The position numbers and the translations under genes are program-made. From Eremophila alpestris peregrina (Eukaryota > Chordata > Aves > Passeriformes > Alaudidae): 64,000 nt of DNA. Below are positions 1 through 13,699 of the stretch, piece after piece; the first letter of the stretch is position 1; every line of letters starts with the position of its first letter. The DNA is taken from positions 15,946,049 through 16,010,048 of the forward strand of contig WMCF01000014.1 in the NCBI GenBank assembly GCA_009792885.1, written 5' to 3'. The notes beneath the pieces are model-generated. The model did not search any database, was not told the DNA's origin, and saw nothing but the letters and a program-made list of their open reading frames with translations.

Positions 1-933
1 AGTCTGATAATGTGGTATGCTCCTTCAGCTGTAATAACTGCACAACAGTATCACAAATCTTACAGTGAAAGGAAGAGAATGGCAAAAACCATTTCTTCCT
101 GTTGTGTCTGCCTCTGTTCTCAGCTTCACTCTCTAACATTGCAAAATCTACCATCAGTGACCTACTGAGAGGCTAGAGATCCATTCTAGGCACAAGAATC
201 GATCTAAAGCTGCCTCCCAGTGAGATCAAATTATGGAGAGTCATCAAGACATGAAGTGGGTGCCAGAACCATGGTCCCTAGACCACCACACACACCACTT
301 TCTATTTCAGGCCATTTTCTTGCTGTCCCAAGCAAACGTTTTTCTTTTGCTCTGTGTTCATTATATCCCTGTTTTTCATCTCGGTTTTTTCCCCCAGTTT
401 TCTTCACTACTCACACTGTTTATACTGTACGTTCCCTTAATACCTGAAAACCAGGTTTCTGACTTTCTCTCATTTGCATCTGCTCTCATTCTAACAAGTT
501 TTGTAAACGAGCATCCTGTGGCTACATCTTGACAAAAGCCAGGGTCATTCACACTAAGAGCAACTTCTAAAACCTGGGACGTGTGAAAGTGAGACTAATT
601 GTATTCACAGTTAGCCCCCAGGCAGACAAAACCTGAAATGCCAGCAAAGCCTTACCAGCTCTTACTGTACTATGTAGTTATTTAATTGTTAAATAATGAC
701 ACTGTGATATTTCTGCATCCCTGTCTCATTGAGATATCTCACTATTCATAGGTGATGTGCTGTGGTTTTTCAGTGTGTGACGAGATAGAAAAGAAGAATA
801 AGCTTTCACCTCAACATTCCTCAGCAGAGAGGAACATGCAGTGTTCTCTTTTCCTGGGATCTCTTGAGGAGGAAGTTTTGTATACACTTCTCACTCACTG
901 GCAAATCCTCTTCATACTACAGTTAGTAGTGTG

Positions 934-959
934 TTTTCTGACAAAAATTTGTCAGAAAA
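934..959. repeat. Perfect 12-bp inverted repeat with 2-base spacer
   Basis: TTTTCTGACAAA, then AA, then its exact reverse complement TTTGTCAGAAAA. No flanking mobile element was recognised. Confidence 0.85.
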
Positions 960-2248
960 TATTGATTTCTGGATGAAGAACCTCAGTTGGCTTTTTTTTC
1001 TTTGGCACTGAAAGTCCTGGGAGTCTAATCTCCCTCTGCACTCTAGGGATCATGAAGTGTTAGTGTAGGTTTCGTGGGTCTGTGACTTCTGGGCAGCCTG
1101 CAGATGGGGTCTGCCCTGAGGACAGGTTTTCATGCCCATGCAGGTTGCCAGGAGATGGTTTTGTTCCTGTCAATTCTGGTTATTAATTTGTTAGAAGAAA
1201 ACCAAAAGCTACTGAACTTTAAATTCCTTGAGCAGCTGCAAGGCACCTGGGGCGCTTTTCTTACAGCTTCAGGTTCTGGGAATAAAAGTAACTGAAGAGA
1301 ATGTCAGACCTTTTCCAGCCAAATGTTAACAAGAATAAGTAAACTCTGCTTTTCAGGGAACTTGACAACTCCTTGTACTTCAAATCTGCTTGAGAACAGA
1401 CTGTTTTAGTAGTCTGGGCAGCAACATTTTGAAATCAACTCATTCTCTTTTACACTAAATCTTAGCTCACTTCTTTCTTCACATAGTACTGTACCAGATT
1501 AACAAGTTGTACTTAATTGGAGACCTATCATAATTTGTAAGAATTATGTGATATGTGTTAAGGGATCAACATTTGGAATTATTACAACAGAATTTTGTTT
1601 TCCAAATATTACTGTTCCTATTTATCAGTGCATTTTCATTTATTTTCCTGTGGATTACAATCAATAACAGGAAATCTTTGTTTTCTACTATATCCAGTGG
1701 AATAATACTGGAACACTTTGATTCTTAATCAATTTTAATTGCCAAAAATGAACTCAGTACAGAGCAATCATTTTCAGACCAGTTATCCCACAATCATTAC
1801 AAACAGCTAGTAAAAATGAAAATGGAATCTGGGTCCTACTCAGGTATAAGTTTGTAATCACAATCTGTCTTATTAATAGATAGATACCAAAAAGCTAACA
1901 CTCATGGCAGGAAAAGACTAAAAACCAATTAATTCTGTTTACAAATTTTTTAAGGCAAATCGAGAGAATGATTACTTTAAATATGCAAAACATTTCCATA
2001 TTTTTTATTTATAGTTAAATATGACATGGGTTATTTTTAAGGGAAATTCAAAGGTAACCACAAGATTAAAGCCCTAATTTCTAGATACATTTATGATCCC
2101 AGGAAAAAGATTGCCAAAGGCTACAAGCAGAAATATTTCTGTCTGCCTTCACAGAGTCCCGGGTGAAGAATTTGCTTTCCTGCCATGAGCTATCAATCTG
2201 CTTTCAAATGCATTTTCTAGAAAAAGTATTTTAATAGTCATGATGGAA

Positions 2249-2266
2249 TATATATATATATATATA
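2249..2266. repeat. (TA)9 microsatellite
   Basis: Nine uninterrupted TA units in AT-rich intergenic sequence. Confidence 0.9.
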
Positions 2267-4260
2267 ATACAAAATTAAATGCAATAAAACACTTTTTCTG
2301 AGAAGTCATAACAGTAAAGTCTGTTTTCTCTTTTGATTGGAATCTTTCAGCTTCTGCCAAAACATTTTAAATATTCTAGGTAACAGCTTCAAAAGGATAA
2401 TATGCAGGAGGAAAAAGAAGTCCTACAAGTAAACACATCTTTTTGCTTAGTGTGTATTCCCCACTCCTCTGTGATACCTTTGATGGGGTAGTGACTGCAT
2501 TCGATTTCCTAAAGCAATACAATTTACAAAGACCCCCAAGAGGGAGAAGAATTACCAAGATTATATTAGGCTTTGTGTTTGATATATGGGAAATTACTCA
2601 AAGCTGCGAGGAAGAACAACATGTAGAAGTGGCTTTGTTGTTGTTGCATTTGTTACATTGCCAAAATTTGAGTTTACTGAGGACTACAGTTCAGTTTGCA
2701 AACTAAAGCAATGTCTTATTTGATCTAAAATAGGATCACACTCTCATCAGTTCAAAAGAAAATACAAGTCATTTTTATGTAACTATGAAAATGCAAAGAG
2801 GTTTTAGCTTTTCAAATAGTGCTTCTCATTTCAGGTTTTCAATTTATATGGTTTTCTTTGTAACAATTGATTAAGAACTTTTGAAGAAGGAGAAATTCAG
2901 CCTATTGAAGTCAATCATTCCTTGGTTAAAGATGCTTTAAGTTCGAATATACTTAAATTGAAATAATTTCCAATTTTACTTTATTTTACTTCCAATACAC
3001 TTTAAAATATCCAAGTGACATTGTGTCACAGAAACTAGTCAGAGAAAACATAACTGTGAGGAACCACTCAGAAAATTCTGAAGTAAATCTCATCATCTTC
3101 TGTCCAGGTTGTGTGTAATAATTTATTGGCAACTCAAAATCCACCAACAAATGAAACAACCCTGGCAAGCATGTAACAGAAATTAGAATTACTTTTAAAA
3201 ACAGGAAAAGGACAAGTAAAAGAAAAAGAGAAATGACAATCTTATTTGGAATATTTTGTTCACTATCTTTAATTTCAGTCCACATTCTTCTCATATAATA
3301 AGATATAGCTGAGATGAGATAGCTGAATTATGAAAATAGACCACTTAACCCTACTTATAACATTAAGAGACATCTCCAGAAAGAAGTTAATTTTTGTTTT
3401 GGAATATTGTGAGTTTGCCTATGGACTGCCTGTGTCATCCATTGATTTGGGAATGCTGAAGTGAGTATGGTCCTAACTTCAGTGAGGTATATAACATAAA
3501 GTTAAATTAAATTGTATTCCACTCCAAAATGTTGATGTAGTAATTCAGAATGAAGCCACTCTGAGGAATCTGGCAAAGATGGCAAAAATCATGGCAAAAA
3601 TACTTGCATCTAAAGAAAAAGTTCAAAACATTACATAGTTTAAGAGAAAAGTGAATAAGAGTGTATATGCTGAATACACATGGTAGAGTAACACGGGAAA
3701 CGACAGCGGAACCTTTTGTTCTTCCTATCAATAACACAAACAAGGAAATATTCTGTGAAACTGTAGGATAATAAACTCAAAACTCATGAACAGGAAAAAA
3801 ATCACCCAGTCCATAACTACAATCCTAATAATTAGAGGTAGGAGTGGCAAAGAGGTTAGTCAGTTATTGAGGGTATGAGTCATGTTATTTCAAGTAAATA
3901 ATAAAATCACTGAATCCTCTGGTCTGTAAGTATAAATCCTGTCTCTAATTTTTTTTACAACTCTCCAGGCTTTAATGTCTCCTAATTTTATTAAAAATTT
4001 CTCTTGCTTATATGAAGTCTAATAATTCAAAATATTGTCTAGACTCAACCCCTGCTGATTATTTTAATATTTTTTAAACTGTATTGCTCATACACTACTG
4101 CTTTCTATTCCAGAAACTTTCTGACCTTTCAGGAACCTCCCCTGTAATGAGAAACTGACACTGTTTAGCTTCTTTTTCCTTTGTTAGATTATTTTCTAGG
4201 TCATGAAGCTTCACGTCAAGTGTTACCGATAAGCACCACTGCTAGAGCTAAATGAGATAT

Positions 4261-4640
4261 GAACATAAGAATATAAGCAAGGTCACCCTGATTCAAACCA
4301 GTCACCTACTTCTCTTACAGTGGCAAGTACCTGTTGCTTAGTAAGGAGTTCAAGAACAGGATAATCATGCCCCTGGTATTTCTTGTTGGAAGGAAACTGT
4401 GTGTTTATTCCTGGAGTTCTGTTTGAACATTGTTTTCCAATTCCTATTATAATTTTGAGTAGTCTGCAGGTTTTGAAGGTGCTTTGGTAGTAGTTGACTG
4501 GGATTGACTCCTTTCTCCATAGCTTGTAGTCCAGAGAATATGAAAAGAATTTCAATTGCGTACTTCCGCTGAAATACATTTGGGGCCTCTTCCTCTTTCC
4601 TCTCTCCCACAGCCTACAAATCATTATAAACATACTTCCA
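4261..4640 (-). mobile_element. Possible decayed CR1/L3-type LINE fragment
   Basis: The stretch opens GAACATAAGAATATAAGCAA and continues with gapped similarity, from memory, to the sauropsid L3-type CR1 terminus (GAACATAAGAA..., ACAGTGGC-AA, AAGGAGTTC, AATTCCTATTA). Similarity is weak and the edges are approximate. It may instead be unique sequence. Confidence 0.35.
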
Positions 4641-7600
4641 TTGATATAACTGGAAAGTAAATATGATTTTAGGAATAGTGCCCCATATTAACACCATCAG
4701 CTAAATTGTGATAAACCTATTTATATACAAAGAGAGCAAAATTTAATATACCATAATTATGTGAGAGAAAAACACATTTGTTCAAGACAAAAATAAGAAA
4801 CAGAGATGTTTACTAATATTTCTTGTAGATCTACCACCACTGATAATCCAGATTATTCAATTTTATCTAAAGACTATAGAATAAATAAGGAGATGATATG
4901 ACAAGCAGTTTCATTCATCCTTATATTGGGTGATCAGCCTATAACAGTAAAGGATGCAGTGCCCTTATGCACTGTTTTGTAATTAACTAGTAATTAATCC
5001 AAATTAATTAACACATTCTTTTATGCAGAAGAGAGACATGTTTTTATATTACATCACTTACATTTTGATACTTGCTTTTTAATGCCACTTATGTTGTATA
5101 TAAGGACTCTCCCAAAGTAACAGAACATACTCATTGGGACATCATAATTTCTCTTAGCAATTTGAGATGTCTGTGCATGTAGGGTCAGAAAATCAAATTG
5201 TGTCCTTTGATTAACAAATATGTCATCCTTGAGGTTCAAAGAGATATAGCTGAAGAGTGAGAATTTTAATATGCAGCTGGTATTCACATCTATATGGGAC
5301 AACAGTTTATAGTGCATTAAAGATCCTGAGCTTGTTTACTTGATTGCTTTGGAAGGTACTTGTTGCCTCAACGTGGCCATGGCTATTTTCACCCCTGCTC
5401 TGGTGGACGAGTGGGATAAAGGTAGTTGCAAGGTCAGAGGCACAGAAAATGGTGATGCAAGGCAATGCAAACTGATTTAGAATAACCCAAGATTTATTGC
5501 CTGACTTAATAGATGGACTGTCATAGTTGTTGTACAAGGCAATAGGGAAGTAAAAACTTGTAGCTTGTGCAGCTTCTTCAGATACAGAATACGGCACTGT
5601 TGAAGTGGCATTCTCCCTATGTCTCTGCCTCTCTCAAACAAGTAGTTAAAAAAGAAAGTAAAACTGGACATGTAAAAATAGATTAAGAAAATTTTAAATT
5701 TGTCTAAGAGGAGAAATAAGTAAAGCACACAGAATATTGAGATCTTAGTTTCAAATGTTTTAAAATTATTTTACTGAATCTCAATAAGGAACATTAGCTG
5801 TACTTCTCAGGGATTCCTCTTTTCACAATAAAAGTTAAGTGAAACATAAATAAGCAGAAGTAAAAATGAAAAGTTTAATTATGCATTGTTTCCTACTCTG
5901 TCTTAATATTCATGTTAATGTTAAGAACAGTAAGTCTATAAATGTATCTGGATCTCTAAAATAATGTTTGATGCTTGCTTTGATAGATACTTAAGAGCTC
6001 TAAGATTCAGAGAAGGAAAAATTAAGAGACATTTATGAGACAAGAGGCACAGGGAAAAGCAGGACTTTGTTGATGCCCAGGCTTGATCCTGGTTTCCCAC
6101 TCTTGCAGGGAATGTGCTTTGGACATGTGAATATTTACCTCAACTTGATGCAGGTACACCACATTTTCAGTGTTCATCTCGTCAAGGTGCTAAGCTCTGT
6201 TTTGTAGACTGCAAGGATCTGTGGGGACAACAGCTACTGAAAAAGCAGAGTGAGAATCAGGCTGGAAGAAGGCCAAAAGAGAAATACCTCAACCTTACAC
6301 TTTGCAGCCCATCTTGTTTCATGTTTTCATTAGTGCTTTTGGCATCCACAACTGATTGCTGATAGTGCAAAGTTTGGAGTCACTATCCATATAGAGGAAG
6401 ACAGTATTGAAAGGACATGGTGGTACTCAGGTAGTTTTAATATAATGAAAAGACAGATATACAATAGCAATATAATAATCAGTTAGCTATAAGTTCATTC
6501 ATTGGAATCAGTGGAAAAGAGTAGGACGGGTATATTACTGGGTTTTGGGGTGAGCATTGTGATAAGTTCTGGGATGTAGTCATTGAAAACAAATACCATT
6601 CACTTGTGCTTCAGGCCATATTTTTGTGATGAGGAAGTATTGTTGCCAGCCTACAAAGCTTAGCAAAACTTCACTTGTCTATGTCTTGATTGACTTTGTT
6701 CAAGAAGGATTAATTAAAACTTCTTTTCAAGTGTATAATTTATTTTAAAGGTAAAAAAACAACAGAAGAAGAAGAAGCAGTGTTAAAGGACAAGAATAAA
6801 AAGGTTTTCAAGACAATGTGTGCCAAATGTATGCAGGAAATATGAAACGTGGTGCCTGTAGTCCCAGGATTTAGTGACCAGGGCAGTCCTCACAGTCTCA
6901 TCTTATAGTATCTCTCTTCAGTACTACCTGCATTTCAGTGGGGCTTTTTTCACATTTTAAGATGAGAGTACAGTCCATAAAGCTTGATGATGTCCTGAAC
7001 CAAGATTAAGCTAGTGAGGGCCTTTCAAAACAATTACTCCTGATATTAGTGTCACCTCACTTCAGCACTGCAGTGAGAAATGGCTCATCAAAAGGTCCAG
7101 CAAGGAAATAGAAGGAAAATGTAAGAATGTGCACTCAGGGGCCAAGTGATAGGGTTGAATTCTTTGTCCCAGGAACAAAACTTTCAGCAGCTCCCAAAAC
7201 TAGATACATGCCTGTGACATCATTGCAAACAGATTCAACAAGGTGGTACAACAGTTAAAATTTAGAAAGGTTTCCCAAGTTATGTGTTTACTACATGGAT
7301 TCCACTTTTCATGTAGGAGATAAAATTAATACTTCTCTGCAACTGTTCAGCTTATTTTTCTGTACTTCCAATAGTGAGACTTTTTAGGAAACAGCAGTTT
7401 AAAACACATGATCTGACAAAGCCTGGATCCACTGCTTAATTTTTTTTCTGCAGCTTCATGAGAGTAATGTTCTCATAATTTCCTTTCTTGGTTTTACTTT
7501 AAAGTTATCATGTTTTGGTTCTAAATACTATTCATGACAATTCACTTAATAATATTTATGATCAATGCTTCCAGATGCCACGGTATTTTTCATAGTTGAC

Positions 7601-9522
7601 TGATGTACTTAGTTATAAAATGTAAGAGTGTCAAATTATTTTGCATATTTGGACAACATCCCTCTTCCTCTTGTTTACTCACTCATTTACTGACCTTAGT
7701 CAGTTAGTTTATAGCTGCTATTTTGGTAATGTGGAAGTGCATGCTATGTATTCTCTGCACCTTGCGGCCTTTGGAACTTCAGTGAGATAAGCAGCAATCC
7801 AGTTCAGATTCCCTCACTGCAAAGTGGAGTGCCCTTCGACTTCAAAGAATCTCTGTCACCTTTTCCACCAGGAGCAACAGACCTCTTTCCTTTCCTCTCC
7901 ACTGCTGTCCAATGAACTGCAAGACAAGTACGGCATTCCTTCTAAACTGACATTTGAAATAACACCGGTAAACTTCTCCAAACTGATTGTAACTTTTAGT
8001 GAAGATTTGTGTAATAATATAATTGTTTTTAATAACCCAAACTGGAGGAAAAGTAGTTTTCTTTTTTTTTTTCCTCAAAAATTGAAGTTTCAGCAATTAC
8101 TTTTGCTTCATTGCAGAATAAAATAAAATCAGAACCTGAAATATATGAGATTCAAGGTTATGTCTTTGCACTAAACTAGGCAGATTCTTGACATTGTCAG
8201 TTCTGAAGTTTTCTCCTACCTCTGTGACTTTAGCCAGGAATACCATTCTGATCATGTGAAGACTTCCAAAGGAAAGATTCATAAAAATATGCATGTTGCA
8301 CTTAAATGTTTGGATTTCAGTAAACTGGAATTAACTTACAAAAAACCCCCACTACATCTAATGCATCATTTTAAAATAGCAACAAGTTTTAAAGTACATG
8401 TCAACAACAAGATTGTATCCCCTGCCATTTTGCTGATAAAATTGCTATAATCAACACCTTAAGCCATAGATTGTATTGGCAGATTTTTTTTTTTTTGGCA
8501 TAGTAATTAATTTACTTATTTGACTTAAGTTCAAATTAATTGCTAATTATTACAAGATTATTGCTGCTCCTGAGCCAAGGTTCACTTTTTCCTTTATCAC
8601 AATTTAGATAAAGAAAAAACACACGAAATTTTGCACTCACAGAATCTCAACTGCCTCGTAGAAATATTTTAGAGGAAAATTCCTCTATGTGCAATGTCAG
8701 AAGGGAGGCTTAGGTTGGGCATTTTGATGTTTGGAAGCATCCTAAAGGTAGGAATAGCTTTAAACTATCATCAGACCAAAGATGCTTAAAGAAGCCCTAT
8801 CCTCATGGGTTACTGAGTGCCCTCAAGCCCAGGCAGACCACCTTCTGATGATTGGATTGCAAGAGGGAGCTAAATTTATTTATGTTTTCACATACTGGTT
8901 AAACTGTCCTTGCTCACCCCATGGCCTACCAGTTGAAACAAGTATGTTTCACTGCAGAGCAGTGGCTGCTGCCAGATAAGCAGACCCCAGCACATAATCC
9001 ATGGAGGGCAGGGACAGTAGGACACACTTTGGGGAGGCTGGTGCTGTGTCTCCACGTGCAGGTGTCACAGGGGATTTTGAACAATCAATCAATGCGCCTG
9101 CCAAAACAGGAGCAATGGGAATGGTGTATTGAATCTGGAGTGGCTTTAGATGAAGTCAGCTGAACCTTTTCAGGTGAACTATGCTTAGAATACTTATATA
9201 TAATAAACTATACTTATATGTGAACCTACTTATAAACATAAGAAATAAGTGTAAAATTATCATGCTAACAATTGAAATTATTCTACTTAGCTGCCTTTAT
9301 TATTTAAGAGTCTTTCTGTTTTTCCTAGGAAATTAATCTGTTTTGCTTTCCCTCTCAGGTTAAGCTACAGGAAGATGAATACCTGTACACAGAAACAATG
9401 CCAAGGAATACCTTTATTTTCCTTTTTTCCCCAGTGGATCTCTGAAATCTGTGGTTATCATTTCTGTTCCAGTCTTTCTCCAGCTTTGTTATCATAAAAC
9501 AAAATTATGATTTTTAAAGATC

Positions 9523-9602
9523 AGCAAATACAATCTGGCTAGAGAAAATATAAATTATGCAAATTGTATTTGCTAGAGCAAATACAATTATGGCTAGAGA
9601 AA
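9523..9602. repeat. Local inverted and direct triplication of a 12-mer
   Basis: AGCAAATACAAT occurs at 9523-9534, its exact reverse complement at 9563-9574, and the direct form again at 9577-9588. The companion TGGCTAGAGAAA occurs at 9536-9547 and 9591-9602. The middle and right copies form a hairpin with a 2-base spacer. Confidence 0.9.
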
Positions 9603-11461
9603 CCAGTACCTGTGTCTTGTGTCTAGTATAAACATTAGTCTTGGTCAGGCTGATGTGAGTACCTGGAAGGAGTATATGTGGTGAAAAGTAACAAAGCTGA
9701 ATTGGAAGGGATACAATAGAGAGAATCATATCTTAAGTACTGGGTTGAAACATCATACAAAAATTGCATTTTGAGTGTTCCTTAGGTCTCACTATTAGGA
9801 ATTTTGGTGAGTATTAACAGAAAGCATGCATGAAAAGGAAAGAGAGCAGCGACACAGAGAACAAAGAAGAGGGGGATGCCAATAACATGGGAATGAGGTG
9901 AGTACAAGACTGAAAGTGTCAAAGATGCAGACTGTCATAGGTGGAAATCTCTGCGGCATCTTGGACTAGTAGCAAGCCCAGAAGAGTTTTCCATGAAATT
10001 GGAACTGAAATAAAGAGTACTTTTAATACACATGGCATTTTATAAAAAATATGTGGGGGTTTTTCCTGAACACAAATGATTAAAAGTGTCAGGTGTCTGG
10101 TGGTATGTAAGAACTTTTTCTGTCCCATTCCCTTTTCACTGTTCATGACACTGAGAGCTCACACAGATATAATCCCTCATGGGGGGAACTCTCCTTAATG
10201 AAGATCCTAGGCTGTGTCAATGTTTGTCATTCATACTGTCCCACTCCTACCAGATTAGCTTCTAATTTAATATAAATGTGAGGGTTCATTAAAAACAGTA
10301 ATAGCAACAACAGCACACCAGAAAAATCTCAAAATCTGCCTAAAACATCTGCCAATTTAAAAAAATATTTGAGGCTAAAAATGAAGGTTCTGGTAAGAAT
10401 CCCCTTCTCTTACTGTCCTTAAAGTGAGTCTTGTCCTGAAATGAGTCATGAAGAATTCAGCTACAACAATTCAGCTAATTTCCTCTTCCACCCTATTTCC
10501 CAGCCAAATCTATTTCCAACTACCTCTCGGATTAATTCATTCTCACCCTAGTTTTCATCTTATTCACTTTAACTGGTAGTAATGTGTGTGGGCTGAATTA
10601 ATACACTTTCTGATGACATTTCAGAGGTTCATATTTATAATGTTGTGACACAGAGCTCTGCAACATCACTTAGTCCAGAAGTATTTGTCCAACTCCTTAC
10701 AGCATAAACTTGCACAGCAGCACTCATTTCACTTGGAGAGTGGTTGGCAAAATGTCAGCTGTTGAATCAAGTAAATTCACTATAAATTCCTGTGGTTTTG
10801 CATTCATCTCACATTAATTTTCACCAAATTGTGCAGTTATATTGGTACAATGACATTTACAATAATTACTGCTCTATTTAACTTTTTATACTGTTGGCAT
10901 TATGGCATAAAAATATATACTGGAGCTATATTCTATTCAGATCTTAACCTGCTTACACATTTAATAGACATTAATATAAAAAGAGTACATTTTCTTGAGG
11001 AAAGACAGGAATGATAAGAAGTGATTTATGATGGTTTATGTTGCTTTAGGAGATTTTTCACACTTCACTTGCCAAATATTTGTTATTTATTAATTTATTT
11101 TTCTGTTCATGAGAGTTCTCAGTTTGACAGGGACATGCTTTTAAATTTCATATCACCTTAAACATATTTGCAGCAAATGCTAATATTAAAAGTTAATTGT
11201 AGCTTCTACATCTAAATTAGCATTACTGAAATGCTGTGTGTGCTTTCCAGAGAAAAGTGATACAATTTTTTTAACTGAAATTGTCTTGTACATCAGCTTT
11301 TAAAAAATTGCCAAGAAGTAATCTTTACAGGACACAGGTCATGTGAAGGGTATCTAAAGTACTTGTGTAACACTTATACTAAGATACTCATAATTGTTTT
11401 CTTTAAGCATTAGGTACACAATATTTCCAGAAATGACAGTGCTGAAGTTCAGTCAATTGCC

Positions 11462-11477
11462 AAAAAAAAAAAAAAAA
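11462..11477 (+). repeat. Poly-A run of 16
   Basis: An uninterrupted A run with no recognisable retrocopy upstream, so it is treated as a simple repeat. Confidence 0.85.
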
Positions 11478-13257
11478 GACTCAGGACACAACACCATTGT
11501 TTTTTACAGTAAGTAGAAATTTTCCTCGTGCAATCTTTCTGGAAGTCAGGAAATATCAGCTGTTGTGTGATATGATATCTTTATTGCAAGCATAATACTC
11601 AACCAATGTTTTTTGTTACTCATACGGAGTCAGGTTATAGGAAACTATTTAAGGGCTTCCATACAAGAAAATGGACTCTGATAATAAATACATAAATGCA
11701 AATATGAGCAAATTGTATATGAGCTCAGGTATACTCAGTGGACTCTTGGTTTAGCATCTATTGATGTACCTGTAGAAAATTCACAATTATCAGTCCTGTC
11801 CTCTGTCCTCTCTGTGTTCTGCTGGAATATTAATGAATTACAGAATTCCCTGATATCTACAATCATTTGATACCCTGACAACTTAAAAAAATTCCATAAA
11901 CAGTCACAAATACACTTTGAACTATTCTTGTTGTTGTTAAAAGAAATACAGTGTTGTAAACCTTGTTTTTAGAAGATGGTACTGACAATTTTTCCCCTAA
12001 TACTGGTTTCTTACACCAGCAAACTCAGAATTGGCATGTAAATTTGGTTTCTGTTGTCATGAGTAGAATATCACCTATGGGCAATCAGAGACATGATTTC
12101 AACTGCTGCTCCTCCAGGCCTTTTCTAGAAAAGATCCACTGGAGAAGGCTTTCTCATTTTTCTAGCTCTGCTGCAGGTGTTCTTGATCTATGTCACATGT
12201 AATAATAACCATCTGGACAACGTGGACAAAGCTTCAGCACTTTCAATAGAAAGATTTTTTCTAATCCAGTCAGCATTTTTTAGAACTAAATTTGGGGAGA
12301 ATCATTAATATGACTGGCAATTGTGGTGCCTTTTTATTAGCTGCAGCTGAAATGTTTAATTGTGGTATGAGGATACTTGGAATAAGTTGCCACAGTAAAA
12401 ACAGTTCTGACAGCTTGTCTCTACTGAAGATCATGGTTCTTCTAATAGTAGCAAACAGAATTCATGTTAATGACTAGGAGCTACTACTCTCCACAGGACT
12501 CAGCAAGAGGTTGATCACACAGATGATCAGCAGCTACCTACTTCCAGCTACAGTTTTCTCTCTTGACTGGCAACCCACAAAAATGTTACTCATTGTAACA
12601 TTGGCCACAGCCATTTGTAGAACGGTTACAGAACTTAGGAGCAAATTCTAAATATTTGGACGCCCAAGTCATGTTCTGAAAAAGATAAAAATAATGTAGA
12701 TAGGATTTGTTGTTAGACACTGAAGAATTCTTCAGGTCTTTGTCTACAATATTTATGAATGTGAAGGAGATATTTTGCTGTCTGTCATGCTTCGTAAAAA
12801 GAGCTGTCAATTCCATCTTCAGATTCGCTCCTACTTAAAAATTTTCCCACATAATTTCCTTTCCCTTAAATAATGAAGAAATAAAGCCCTCAAGATGTTT
12901 CATTGTTTTAAGATAGTTGGTCCAATCTGGGGCCTGCACTTGGTTTGTGGTAATAATGACAACAACATTCAATGGAAATATATAGATTTAATTAACTAAC
13001 TAATTGATTCATAAAGTGTCTGTGCAGGACAGATGACTACGAAAAAGTACGTAGCTTTTCTCCTTAGTGATTGAAAGAATCAAAACAATTTCTCTGTCTT
13101 CCAATAATTTTAAAGGAGAGCTTTATCTTGTTCGTTTTTTACCTCCTAATAAAACCAGCTGTCATGATAGGAAAACAAAAAGGTAGTGTTTTTCCACAGA
13201 AAGTCACAGAAGGAGCCGACTGCACACAGGTTGTTTTGGAGCACACAAGAGTGCAGT

Positions 13258-13283
13258 TGCTGCTGCTGCTGCTGCTGCTGCTG
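13258..13283 (+). repeat. (TGC)8 trinucleotide repeat upstream of SLC9A3
   Basis: Eight uninterrupted TGC units plus TG (CTG/CAG class), about 1.13 kb before the start codon and about 0.9 kb before the inferred transcription start. It is not within any supported exon; read as coding it gives only poly-Leu or poly-Ala runs in frames with no other support. Confidence 0.9.
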
Positions 13284-13360
13284 AGGTATGTGGAAGGGCG
13301 CCCCCAACTCTGCCTGTAGGGAACACGATGCTTTGCCGCCCTTTTACTGCAGGGTGATGA

Positions 13361-13404
13361 TTATCATGGGTCCGTCTGCCAGCAGCACCATGGACCCGTG
13401 ATAA
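13361..13404. repeat. 13-bp inverted repeat, one mismatch, 18-base loop
   Basis: TTATCATGGGTCC pairs with GGACCCGTGATAA, with 12 of 13 positions complementary. It sits just before the CpG-rich promoter, so it may be a regulatory palindrome or a chance hairpin. Confidence 0.8.
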
Positions 13405-13699
13405 CACAGACCATCCAGGATAGCAGGCAAATGTTATCAGCAGAAAAACAGGCTTTAGGGGGAGAGTAGAACCTCCTAAAAGGTCTGACATTAAAGGGAA
13501 AAAAAAAAAAAGCCAGGTAGGGTTTTTAATATAGCACATCTTAACAAGCAGCTGCAAGCAGACCTAAGTGGAAAGCGGAATGTTGCCTGCTGGTGTCCTT
13601 TCACCCAGCACAGTGGGAAGAGGTGCTCTCTGGTGGACAGAAAGAAAAGCTGGTCTGAGAAACATGCTGCTGTGTCCTCGGTGAGCTAAATCGAGCTCA

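Larger units (their letters stand above)
1..13699. other. Upstream intergenic DNA, no gene recognised
   Basis: Open frames here are short, contain no recognisable domain and lie in AT-rich sequence; I could not link any to a known exon. The stretch holds a perfect hairpin (934-959), a TA run (2249-2266), a decayed repeat (about 4261-4640), a local triplicated motif (9523-9602), a 16-base A run (11462-11477), a TGC repeat (13258-13283) and an imperfect hairpin (13361-13404). Distal SLC9A3 enhancers could lie here, but none can be shown from the sequence. Confidence 0.6.

Noticed and set aside
233..532. 99-codon frame near the window start
   Set aside because: Hydrophobic, low-complexity translation from AT-rich DNA, with no recognisable family and no splice partner.
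5307..5728. Two overlapping minus-strand frames (96 and 83 codons) in a slightly GC-richer patch
   Set aside because: No domain, repeat family or splice context could be recognised; it could be an unidentified old repeat but cannot be supported.
6114..6362. 82-codon frame with several Cys residues
   Set aside because: No similarity recognised and no flanking exon or promoter evidence.
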